Assembly (NCBI RefSeq): GCF_964355755.1
Contig: NC_092670.1
Span: forward strand, 3,621,001 to 3,685,000
Source of the DNA: Antedon mediterranea
Lineage: Eukaryota; Echinodermata; Crinoidea; Comatulida; Antedonidae
Length of the DNA stretch: 64,000 nucleotides
Reading direction: 5' to 3'
Position numbers and translations under genes: made by a program. Positions 33,030-43,395 of this stretch are shown here, in pieces; position 1 is the first letter of the stretch; the number at the start of each line of letters is the position of its first letter. The notes below the pieces were generated by a model. That model worked only from the letters and a program-made list of their open reading frames with translations. It was not told where the DNA came from and searched no databases.

Positions 33030-35353
33030 GAAGAAGCGTGAGTGAATATTATATTCAGGAGGAATATGTATCAGTGATTGCATCCCATGGAAAAGTGGCT
33101 AAGTGACAACAATTCGTGATTTCCGGAACTAGCCACCCATCATTTTATAAAATGGATGAATACATGACTGTTTATCGTATTAATTCGATAAAAACCATAA
33201 ATCAACATAGTGTCAACATTTGTTTTAACCTTGACTTTGACAATTAACTTTATCGAAGCGCCTCATCACTCATGTCAGAATCAAATTTATAACGTGTTTA
33301 TTAACTCATAATAGAACAGACTTAACAACACGATTAAACAGGATAAATGTCTTTTACCAAATTGACAGCTTGTATGTTCACTATAAAGCATGGTGTTTTA
33401 AATGCGCGATATTCTCATGTTTTGTATAGTCTCGTTTTGCCGTCATTGTACGATACCATAATGATAAAATGCTATTGTACGATACCATTATAATGATAAA
33501 ATGCTATCCTCTCATTTTTGGGCTTCTCATTCGTCGCTGTTGAAAGTAAATTTACCCGCGGACATACACTTTTTTGTGCTTACCCAATCATACTAGGCCT
33601 ATATTGCGTTTGTATATACGTGGACGTCGATTTCAATGCAACGGATTCGGTGTTGACAACTCCATAGAATACATCAAATATGTGTATAGTCGCAGAAGTT
33701 TGTGTGAAAGCGATCAACACGCTGATCCTTTTGGTATATCTCGTTTATTTTTAATAACAATGATTGTGTGCGGGTATGTTTCAGCGTCAATAATTACAGA
33801 CAGTGTAGTCCTACCACATTCTTTCAGAAAACACCCCTATCAGGGAAAATCGTTTAACCTAAATTCGTTTTTATCAATAATCAATTATTAATTATCTAAC
33901 TAAACTGAATTAGTATACGGGTGCTAAAAATCAGTACCGAAAGTATGTAGGCTACCGACTTTATTCCATCGAGTAAAAATGTTACCGAAATTCTAAATTT
34001 ATTTGTAGATTTGGTAACCACACTAAAAAAAAAAGAAACCGCGCGATTACAACGTTAGCTGTAGGCCTGTTATAATAGATGCTAAAATAGGAACTTATAA
34101 TGCTAATTAGTTTTATTTATTTTGAATACCGGTACATCAAACACACTCTCAAGGGAGCGGATGTTGATTATAGTCTGTTTTTATGTACAAAAGAGCGCAC
34201 TAATGCGCGCCCAGACTTTGTAACATTCCGACTCTTAAATGTCAATTCTATTATTGACATACTTTTAAGTTATGAACTTATGCAGTTTCGCTTAGATTTT
34301 TTTCAAAACATTGTATTTTATTATGTATTTTATATGTACTTGCTCGTGTACGGCCTCTCACGACCGTTCTCCATCTCATTGACCATCACCATATTACATT
34401 TCCCGCAATTCAATAGGAGGATCGCTGTTCGAAGTAACCAAGTTCGAGCCAGGGAGTCCATGGGTTCGAAAGAGCCCCTTTTCCTGAAGTTCCTCTTTCT
34501 TGAAGTGCACAGCGAGTGAAAGTGCTTGTAATAGGCCTTTAGCTCATGAAAAATGTTCGGCCAATCCTACCCCAGAAAAGAAACTTCGTCTAGTACAAGG
34601 CTAGGCCTAAAACAATCATTACCCCCACCTCTTGGGCTATCTTACGCTAGAACTTTTAGCGGATAAAAGAGCCCCCTGTTAAAATCCTTACTCTTGGCTT
34701 GGTAACTTAACAGACATTATCCAATTTGTTTGTTAAAATTGAAAAAATTCACCTCCTTCCAACAATATTATTTGAAATCAAATGTTCGTTTATAATGAAA
34801 AAGTGCGATGATAACGCATGAAACATTAGGTAAATTCAACGTAATTTTGTCCTTCACTATAAACGAAAATTTGGTTTCAAACAATTTGTTTGTTTTTTGA
34901 TAAAATATGATTTTTGTCGAATGTCGCATACAGGTAGGCCTATATTGTCAGGATGAGTGGCAGGTCATGAAGTGTTTCACGTACTGTATACAATCAAAGG
35001 ATCACGAACTTTAAGCAGGCACTGCGTTACATTTCTTTGACCGTTGACCTACAAATGACGTTTCTTGACCTCTGACCTCATCCCAGGTGTTCAAATTGTT
35101 ACCACCTGGTGTAGAACAGGTATTGTCGGTCTTCGTTTGTCATGGAGGTATACCTCCATGAATCATATAATATATAGAATCTATCTACAGTTTCTCGCCA
35201 TTAAGTGTTGACTTATTTTATGAACTTGAATTTTATGTATGCACACCTTCTATTGTTTTGTGCTACTTTTCTGTAATTGTTAAACCATTTTAAGCTACAT
35301 AATCTATGATGATAAAGTGTTTGGTGTTCGTCAATCTTACCGCATATAGTCAT
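33030..35353. other. No recognised gene; two unsupported long frames
   Basis: The longest frames, 33574-33891 (105 codons) and 34100-34519 (139 codons), have no domain I recognise and no clear exon context. I leave them uncalled. No repeat family stands out here. Confidence 0.3.
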
Positions 35354-35719
35354 ACGCGAGTCATATGGCCGAGCGGTTAAGGCAGGGGCGCCGTTTATCG
35401 TACCTAAAGAGCCAACAACAACATCGGCAAGGGTTCGAGGCCGACTCGCTCCTAGTTCTGGTGGTGGAACAAGTCTTCTCGGATAAGGACTATAAACCGT
35501 AGGTCCAGTGTACACAGTTATAACCTGTGTGTACTTTAAAGAACCCAGTTCATTATTCGAAAAAAAGAGTAGGGGGTTACCCCGGTGAACTGGTTCACAC
35601 AATAGCCTCTGTATCAGGGGGATTACCACCTATCTGATAGGACAGTGATTAATTCACTATTGGTAATCCTTGGCCACATTGCCTAAAGACATAAAATAAA
35701 AATAAAATAAATAAAATAC
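35354..35719 (+). mobile_element. tRNA(Leu/Ser)-type SINE, plus strand
   Basis: The head ATGGCCGAGCGGTTAAGGCA and GGTTCGAGG, body GGATAAGGACTATAAACCGT and GAGTAGGGGGTTACCCCGGT, and A-rich tail ending AAATAAATAAAATAC match the element at 18236-18602. A 138-codon minus-strand frame over it is spurious. Confidence 0.82.
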
Positions 35720-36449
35720 ATAAGAACAGTAGAATCATCACGTGACGTCATACATTGTTTGATGTTCTAATCCAACAAACGTTACTACTAGCTGCAACAT
35801 AATGATATAAAGATGATAATATTTTTAAAGATTGGGAAAGTCAAAAGTTTAATTTTAACAATACCGAAAAAAAACCCCGAAAACATCTTTATCAAAGTTT
35901 TCATTTAATAGTCTGACTTATTAAGCAAGGGGGTAAGGGGTCAAGGACAAGGTCACTTAATTTGCATACAATTGACGTTTTGTGTTTCAGACAAGAGGAA
36001 ACGGGAATAATAGATTGAAGATGATGTATTACATACGGTGATTATTGTGACCCCTTCAAAATGCATTTTCCGTACTCAAATACATTTATTTGAGGGTGGA
36101 ATTTGCGACGATTATCGAGTACACGTATTGCTGTCTGAGGTAGGTAAATACGCGTTGCGTGTGGCACGAACATTGGGCCTACAGGGAACATTGGGCCTAC
36201 AGGTAACACTGCCTCGCGTGTATAATATTCACTTGACAATCGAGGACCAGAAGAAAAATCAATAAAGAGACTTCACGCGAGGATTCTGCATGATATTCGC
36301 GAGTATTATGCGTGTTATATAGGCCTGTGAATAATTAAATTGTTGCATAGTGACTTTAAAGTCATTAAGTCCTCCCTTTGATTAAAAACATTCAAATAGT
36401 TGTTAAGTATATAAACAACTAGAAATCAATTTTTCATTTTAAAATTATG

Positions 36450-36842
36450 AGCGCGGCGGTCAATCTGGCACTGCCATCGCGTATTTAGTCTATAGCGCGT
36501 CGGTCAATATGGCACACATCCATCGCGAAGTAGTATCGCGGCGGTCAATATGGCACTCCCGTCGCGTATAGTATCCCGGCGGTCAATATGGCACTCCCAT
36601 CGCGAATAGCGCGCCGGTCAATCTGGCACTCTCATCGCGTATAGTAGCGCGGTGGTCAATATGGCACTCCCATCGCGTATATTGTAGCGCGGCTAATATT
36701 TTACTCGACTCCCATCACGTATAGTAGCGCGGCGGTCAATCTGGCACTCTCATCGCGCATAGTAGTAGCGCGGCGGTCAATATGGCACTCCCATCGCGAA
36801 TAGTAGCGCGGCGCGGTCAATATAGCACTCCCATCACGCGTG
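36450..36842. repeat. CpG-rich ~36-44-bp minisatellite, about 10 diverged copies
   Basis: Core GCGGCGGTCAATATGGCACT + CCCATCGCGTATAGTAGC, with variable spacing. Many CGCG tetramers in otherwise AT-rich DNA. It sits about 4.3 kb upstream of the exon-like segment at 41116. Confidence 0.88.
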
Positions 36843-39800
36843 AAACGTTTGGACGGCGGAAACTGTGATTATCCATCCTCCCCGCCGCCAGTGATTTTGA
36901 GTAGAATGATTTTGTCGGTTAAACGTTCTGGCTAGATACAGTATACTCTTCGCGCCGTGAACTTCACAACTTATCGTCTGCTAGCAATTAATGCTATAGG
37001 CATTTATGTATTCGATTGTTTAACTGTGAACAGTTGCTCGGTATCATTTCTGCTCCAGACTTTATTGAGCGGGAGGTGTTATACACAAGTTCTTGGTCAA
37101 TTTGCCTGCCATTTTTGGTTAACGCTTGATTGAAATATTTGAGTAACACCTTCATAGACTACCTTACTTCGCCCTTGGAAGCAGGAAGTATACCAGTAAG
37201 TACGGCATAAACTTGTATAATTATTTTACCGGTGAAAACACGTGTGGGATATCTTAACATTTTTAGTTTTTATTATGTCTTCGTAGTCTTATGGTTAGTG
37301 TATCCATGGGGCTCTGGTGTATCATTTTGTAAACACCAAGATCAGAACTCATGAAGTCAACTACACATGCAGTAATTTTTTAACTTTATTACATAAATAA
37401 ATGAGATTTCCAAGGATTGCCAATGTTGAATTTCATCACATTCAAGTATAGCTGCCTACATAGATCGGTTTTTATAATTTTTCTAGACTTTGGGTAGTAG
37501 GCCTAGCTCCTTTCTTGTCAATTTTCCAACATTTTTAAAACGTAAAGCAAATGAATTTGTTCTGAGTGAACTTTGAATTGTAAATTGTTTTATATTTAAA
37601 TTTGCCGCCAGTTTTCGTGTTTAATGTTATAAATGAATTTTGATAATAATAATTTACACTTTATTACGATAGGCCTATAGGATATTTGAATTTTTTATAT
37701 TTTTATCTCCATTTGCTGCAGTTGGTAAGAGGGGAACAAATAGGCTCTCAACGATTCAGTTCCTATTTTGTTTCCCTGCCAACTTAGTCCTGCATGTATT
37801 TTGTATTGGCAATAGGCCTAAAGTACCGTATACAATATTAGACATATTAGAATGGTTCTGTTTCGATTTTCTTTGGAATTTTTTATAAACATTTTGTTGT
37901 TTATAAATAATATAATATTTATTTTTAGCGTGTAGGCCTATGTCAACGACATACGTAATGTAATCAGAACCATGCTTATATTGTTTAGTTTAAGAAATCG
38001 ACAGCACTTTGTAAGTTTATAGCAAAAATGTATTTGGTGGTAGCCTACAATGCTGGATTGTATTGGCCTGATAATACAACAGTAGGAGTGGGAATAACTG
38101 ACCAAAATAGTATGCGATTACCCTGTGGCCCTGCCCCATATCCGTTTATACTGTAATCAATTAATCCATGATATCCTATTATAACGTTATCATAAAATAT
38201 CCACACATCGACCGACACACCCTCGTGCTGCTAAGATTGAAGATAGCAAATAATGTCTCAATAGGCCTATTGGTTTTTCGGTTGGTGCCAGTTTAAAATT
38301 AAGGCAGAAACAAAAATTAGTCCTATAGCTACTAAAGTAAAAATTAGGACTAAAAGAAAACAATATTATTTGGAAAATCGAGTCATAACATTACATAAAT
38401 AAACTACTAAAATTACATTAAAATAGATTAGATAATAGAAGATAAACCAAAAAAAGCATAGGATTTTTAAAATATTTATTTTGCAAAAATAAGAACAAGG
38501 TGATCTTTTAAGATTAGCTAGGAATCCGCATTAGCTGGCTGGAACTAGAAAACAAAATTGTATTGGAAGGAAGATATTTTATTTGATTGATAACATTTTG
38601 TAACTGTAAATGCTAAACTAAAACTAGATGGTGTAATTTAAGGCGCATTCGCATTGCAGCACTCCTCTACAATGTGCTTCCGTGTATTGTAACCTCAAAC
38701 AATAGAGGACTGCCTATTCAGTTTGTTTCCTTTAATACCTCTACCGAAGTAAGTAAAGGGAGTGGTTCAGATCTTATCTGACAGTAGGCCGATTTCCGTT
38801 TTTTTCTTTTTATGAATAGATTCTTTCAATCGATTTTTCTAATTTCATAACATAATCTCTTTCCAGTCAAATCCATAACTCCTTTTTATTTGTTTTTTTT
38901 TTTAAAACGCATAATTGAGAATTTGCTATAAAGCGCTTTATCAAATATGACTAGACCTACACTTACATAAGTGAATTTTGTTTTTCATGAAGTGCCGCTA
39001 TGAGTACGCGTCTGTTGAGTCGAAAAGTCATTTCGCGCATGCACAGAAACATAATATCTTTAGAAAAAAAAATTACGTAAACGGCGTTTCATAAAATAGC
39101 TTAGTCCAGTGTATATAAGGCATATAGTAAATTGTTTGTAATTTACAATGTGACCCACAAACGTCACAGAAAAATGAACGTCATGTGTTTCATTTTTAGA
39201 TGTATTAAATGTAATTTTGTAGACTCTTGGGAACAGTCGTAACCGCAGATTGGCGCCTCATAATTAATGAGTACTGCGTACATCATTATTGTGCAGCAAC
39301 ACATTACGCCTTTGTACACAAACGATCAACGGATAAAATGCCCTGTCAGAAGGGCAAAGGTATAAAGTATCTGCTTTATAATACAACAAATAAATTAGCT
39401 CTAAAGAGTTGATTTTGTAAACAGTTTCTATGTTTTTTCTTTATATAAAATCGCCATACAGTATAGAACGAAAAAACAACATCATTAATAATAAATAGGA
39501 TTTAAAGATAAGTCGACCTCCATGGTGTTTAGATTACGTACACATTAATTTGATTTGCGCATGCGTAATAAGCCTAAAATGTTTTTATTTTATTGATTAT
39601 TCTATAAAATTATTGTGATAAGAAACATTCTTCATTCTAGCTGCAGCACGCCCTCAATTTGACAAAATATAGATCTGCTAGCAAGTAGCTCATTTCTAGG
39701 AAACTAATTGAACAGATAAATGTTATATGCTTTTGTGAGTTTCCAGGAAGCAAAACAGGTCATATAGTTGACCTTTCACCTGTGACTTGCTCTTGACTGA

Positions 39801-41115
39801 CAACATGGATTGACAACTGTCATCATGTCAAAATGCACCACTAAATTAAATAGCTTCCTGGTTTTCACAAGGCACATTTAGAGCTCTCTTGGCATCGTTA
39901 ATTCATCTGCAGAGTGTTAAATTGAGATAATATTTTATTTAGTTTATGGTGTTTTTTCCCGAAAACCAGCTACATTTATTCTCGTATTTTAGTAGAAAAA
40001 TACAATAAATCTAAACATGGCAAAACACAAACAAAAAACCAAGAAGACAGAAATCTAAATTCGATAGCAAACTTTAGTTTGGCAAGAAAAAATTTTGCCA
40101 TTGTGGATGGTTGAGGGACTTCAGCAAACTGGAGAAACCTAGTTTTTAGAATGTAGGCTGTACACTTTGACAAAAGTAATTTGCCGAGGAATTGCAAAAG
40201 TATTGGGTAAACTCAGCGAATATAGTGTTTGTGGTCATGTGATCATGCAGACGACAAGACAATTCCTTCAGTAACGTTTAGTGTCAAACTACACGTCATC
40301 TTTCTAAAAGTGCCTAAATTTCCCACGAATTATTAAGAAAGTGGATACACTGCCTTTATAATAAGTGTTGTCATTCTTGCCCCCATTGTTACGTCGCACT
40401 TCTGTACGCAATGATTGAACAAGAGTAATAATTAGGCTGCTATACCTACTTTGTAAGCAGTTAAGCGTTAAATGGAAAGTTTTGTTATCCTATAAATGGA
40501 TACGTCATCCCGAGGCAAGACTCGGATTGTTGTTCCATTTCGTTGTCATTACTTCAGTTATATAAATGTGTTTATACCTATGCAGAATAATGAAATACTA
40601 TAATTAATAACGAAGTAAAAATCCTACATTTTCAATCGGTCCTGTAATTCATGACCATGGTCGACTTTTAGAGAGCGCTGTGTGTAGTTTTGTCCCAAAG
40701 TACATTCGTATTTCTGTTTGTCATCTTAAAAAACGCTATTTTTTACAGCTGATTTTCACGATCCTTCAATTTACTGGAGCATATAATGCGTAGTGTTAGC
40801 CCACACGAGGATTGTGCATGGCGTGTCATTTTATTAATTGTCTGGAAAATTGTTTTGCACAAATATAATAAAAAATTATGGTTCGCAGGTAACGTTGTCT
40901 AAATATAAGTATTTTGCCGGTGTTATATTATGTAGCATTTCCTAATGTAAACAGAAATCGAGTATCTTGGTATCTAGGCCTACCCCATTTATACACCCCC
41001 ACAGTTTCTCACATACCTAGACTGTGTATTCTGTTTTGCAGGTTGGGATTGAGACGCACATACGCAGGCAAGTCTTGTTTAAGTTGGGTGGTATCCCTAT
41101 AACTTAATTTTACTT
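36843..41115. other. Long AT-rich stretch without a recognised gene
   Basis: I see no coding exon. A GT donor-like CCA|GTAAGT occurs near 37195 after a mixed-composition 300-base segment, which might be a non-coding exon, but nothing else supports it. 39980-40240 resembles part of 1237-1562 (GCAAACTTTAGTTTGGCAA), a possible old repeat. Confidence 0.3.
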
Positions 41116-41193
41116 ATGATTGGTGCTGGTTATTATAGAGATATGATGGATAACAGACGTTTTGATATGATGAATTACCACACGCTACAACAG
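41116..41193 (+). CDS. Candidate first coding exon (26 codons) ending at CAG|GTAAGA
   Basis: ATG at 41116 opens MIGAGYYRDMMDNRRFDMMN then YHTLQQ, ending exactly at the strong donor CAG|GTAAGAG (phase 0). The residues are charged/aromatic rather than low complexity. I do not recognise the protein. The later candidate at 63569-63688 also ends in phase 0 at CAG|GTAGG, so both could be alternative 5' exons of one gene beyond the window. Without the downstream exons or a transcript this remains a hypothesis. Confidence 0.3.
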
Positions 41194-41474
41194 GTAAGAG
41201 TATTTTTATGTAAACAATTACAGTACACCTGTAAATTGGAACTACTTTATTTGTTTCTGATGCTTGTTTTGAGCCCACTCTACGGATCATGACAAGAAAG
41301 GCCTTTTGGTGGGCTTCATGAGATTACCTTTTTACTTTGTTTTTCCCGTTATATTGGCTTATAACAAAATCTCCAAGATGAGCAATATTTACATAATTTG
41401 TGCAATTCGTGTTGTTGGTGTGCATGCTTTGCCCACGTTCTATGGAACAGTGATTGCACTTGTTACGTCAAATC

Positions 41475-41696
41475 ATGAGGTTTCTTAAAGTTATAGTATT
41501 GTATAGTATACTTTTCTTGGTTGTTGTCTCTGAGCACCCGGTCGTCTGTGGCAAGGCAAATGTGTATCCTGCTCCTTTGTTTGGTCACCTAGGTAGGGGT
41601 CCGGGACCGCGACAGAACGAGAACGGATGGGGACCCTCCAAAGAAAGTGGATTTTATCTGTCAGGCAATTGTATGATTTGTTTTTTATTTTTTTAA
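41475..41696 (+). CDS. Candidate short secreted-peptide ORF (73 codons)
   Basis: From the ATG at 41475 the frame gives MRFLKVIVLYSILFLVVVSE then HPVVCG, a convincing signal peptide, followed by a small polar/Gly/Pro-rich part (KANVYPAPLFGHLGRGPGPR, QNENGWGPSKESGFYLSGN). A GK site precedes and a GR site follows ANVYPAPLFGHL, the pattern of an amidated neuropeptide, but one such site can occur by chance. The last residues (CMICFLFF) run into a SINE tail, so the true 3' end may have been altered or spliced. An in-frame ATG exists seven codons upstream. I recognise no family; it may be a chance ORF. Confidence 0.33.
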   Translation: MRFLKVIVLYSILFLVVVSEHPVVCGKANVYPAPLFGHLGRGPGPRQNENGWGPSKESGFYLSGNCMICFLFF

Positions 41697-41755
41697 ATGC
41701 GCCTTGAGTGGTATGTGCGCTATAAAAATCCTGTTATTATTATTATTATCTCACC
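41680..41755 (+). repeat. SINE 3' tail with TTA repeats
   Basis: ATGCGCCTTGAGTGGTATGT, GCGCTATAAAAATCCTG and then TTATTATTATTATT is a common SINE/LINE 3' end. Only the tail is present. Confidence 0.55.
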
Positions 41756-42090
41756 TTGTTTATTATGCGTGACAGCACCAGCATTTAAGAATAGTTCACG
41801 ATGGAGCGTACGAACTGTCGCTTGTGATTGGCTAACTTACTTACTTGCGTTACGCCTATATTGTTGCGTTACGTCCAACAGTGGAGGTAGTAGTTTGGTT
41901 GAGAGTACGGGGATGTTTGGTGATTGTGGTAGAAATACAGAACACGTCGACAACATAGATACACATGCATATGCCTAAACACATAAAATAAGAAAATGCA
42001 TAGATTGTGTGACAGCGACTCAGTTGAATGCTAATTATTCTTTGACATTTAGTTAGGAATGTTATCCAGACATATATATATATATATATA

Positions 42091-42483
42091 AATCAATGAT
42101 GTTGCGTATAGCACTGTGTAAATTATATATAAATCAAAAAATACCGTTGCGAATTAAAGTTGGAATTTATTCTGACTTGTTAAGCCTCCACTGATTGTGA
42201 GGGCGTTTGTTGTATGAGAGAATGTATCTGGTGGGTGAAAATCTGTGATAATACCATACATGGCTCTGTGGTCTAGTGGTATGATACTCGCCCTGTAAGC
42301 GAGAGGTTGCAGGTTCGAATCCCGCCAGAGACATTTTTTCATACAACTAAAAAATACGGAACTTTCGCCAATGAGCTATGCTCGACGCGATTATGAGATC
42401 ATGTTCCGAATATGAGCACTGTTTCTATAATTTACAGTATGATTTATATATAATTTACACAGTGCTACGCAACATCATTGATT
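42091..42483. mobile_element. Element with ~45-bp terminal inverted repeats enclosing a tRNA-like sequence
   Basis: The left arm, 42091-42136 (AATCAATGATGTTGCGTATA..ATATAAATCA), is complementary to the right arm, 42440-42483 (TGATTTATATATAATTTACA..CATTGATT), apart from a 2-base indel. Between them is a unit carrying the tRNA-like sequence at 42262-42333. The same unit, without TIRs, is repeated at 42510-42806 (offset 367 bases). Confidence 0.6.
42262..42333 (+). tRNA. tRNA-like sequence, apparent anticodon TGT, copy 1
   Basis: Anticodon arm CTCGC-CCTGTAA-GCGAG pairs perfectly and puts TGT (Thr) at 34-36, but position 33 is C instead of the near-universal T. The D-arm GTCTAGTGGTATGAT is tRNA-Pro-like and the T-loop is TTCGAAT. 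Acceptor GGCTCTG/CAGAGAC has one mismatch and the T-stem one. No CCA is encoded. It may be a functional tRNA, but the mismatches, C33 and its place in a duplicated element make a tRNA-derived repeat more likely. Confidence 0.45.
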
Positions 42484-42509
42484 TACATATACACAATATT
42501 ATTTTAAAA

Positions 42510-42806
42510 ACCGTTGCGAATTAAAGTTGGAATTTATTCTGACTTGTTAAGCCTCCACTAATTGTGAGGGCGTTTGTTGTATGAGAAAATGTATCTGGTG
42601 GGTGAAAATCTGTGATAATACCATACATGGCTCTGTGGTCTAGTGGTATGATACTCGCCCTGTAAGCGAGAGGTTGCAGGTTCGAATCCCGCCAGAGACA
42701 TTTTTTCATACAACTAAAAAATACGGAACTTTCGCCAATGAGCTATGCTCGACGCGATTATGAGATCATGTTCCGAATATGAGCACTGTTTCTATAATTT
42801 ACAGTA
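42510..42806. repeat. Second tandem copy of the tRNA-containing unit
   Basis: Nearly identical to 42143-42440, differing at a few bases (for example CTAATTGTGAGG against CTGATTGTGAGG). Translation of the antisense gives the same spurious 62-codon frame in both copies. Confidence 0.9.
42629..42700 (+). tRNA. tRNA-like sequence, apparent anticodon TGT, copy 2
   Basis: Identical to copy 1 across the whole tRNA-like 72 bases, including C33 and the acceptor and T-stem mismatches. Identity of both copies could mean recent duplication or selection. Confidence 0.45.
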
Positions 42807-42829
42807 TATATAAATCCAAAGGCAAATTA

Positions 42830-42992
42830 CTGAAAAAAATGACAATGCTGTGGGTATCAGTGGCTGGATCTCAATGGAGATACAAAAATAAAAAGCGAAA
42901 AGCTAAATCAAAACGATAAAGTAAACAGCCAGAAAAGTTAGCAGAGCTTTCGGGCAACACTAGCCCTTCATCAGTGCAAGTGCATATATATA
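42830..42992 (-). mobile_element. Penelope-like element fragment with a hammerhead-like core
   Basis: On the minus strand, CTGATGA (42974-42968) is followed by GGGC-TAGTGTT-GCCC and GAAA (42951-42948), then AGC-TCT-GCT and A. This resembles the CUGAUGA/stem II/GAAA/short stem III core of hammerhead ribozymes found in Penelope-like elements. I could not find a matching stem I, and an extra A lies before stem II, so activity is doubtful. Confidence 0.4.
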
Positions 42993-43033
42993 TATTATAA
43001 TTATATTATTCGAGTTCGAACAATATCATGAAA

Positions 43034-43105
43034 TCCCCAGTGGTCTAATGGTTAGGACATCTGCATATCAAGCAGGCGGTCCGAGTTCGAGTCTCGGTTG
43101 GGGCG
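43034..43105 (+). tRNA. tRNA-Glu-like sequence with anticodon ATC; probably pseudogene or SINE head
   Basis: TCCCCAGTGGTCTAATGGTT is close to animal tRNA-Glu. The anticodon arm CTGC-loop-GCAG holds T33 and ATC (Asp), not CTC/TTC (Glu). The T-arm CCGAG-TTCGAGT-CTCGG pairs perfectly. The acceptor pairs except at 1:72 (T:C), with a G:T at 7:66. A Glu-type body with an Asp-type anticodon that is rarely used suggests decay. Confidence 0.45.
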
Positions 43106-43165
43106 ACTTTTTCTCATTCTCACAGATTTCCTCATCTTTATCGTTTCAAATTAATTAATTAAATT

Positions 43166-43211
43166 TCAGTATATCACCGGGCGGTTTAGAATTAATGTTC
43201 TTTGCCTGATT

Positions 43212-43281
<70 letters not shown>

Positions 43282-43395
43282 GTTCTTTGCCTATTGTGTT
43301 TATATATATATATAAATTAATTAATTAAATGTCAGTATATCACCGGGCGCTTTAGAATTAATGTTCTTTGCCTACTCTGTTTGTATATATATATT
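43166..43395. repeat. (TA)n microsatellite and flanking partial duplications
   Basis: Perfect TA dinucleotides run from about 43217 to 43279. On both sides CAGTATATCACCGGGCG and TTTAGAATTAATGTTCTTTG recur (43170s and 43335s), with a third fragment ATGTTCTTTGCC at 43280. The copies probably arose by slippage or unequal exchange around the TA tract. Confidence 0.85.

Noticed and set aside
33574-34519. Two frames of 105 and 139 codons on the plus strand
   Set aside because: No recognisable family, no supporting start or splice context; length is possible by chance in 64 kb of intergenic DNA.
35213-35629. 138-codon minus-strand frame
   Set aside because: Antisense of the SINE at 35354-35719.
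42154-42709. Two identical 62-codon minus-strand frames (CLWRDSNLQPLAYRA)
   Set aside because: Antisense translation of the duplicated tRNA-like unit.
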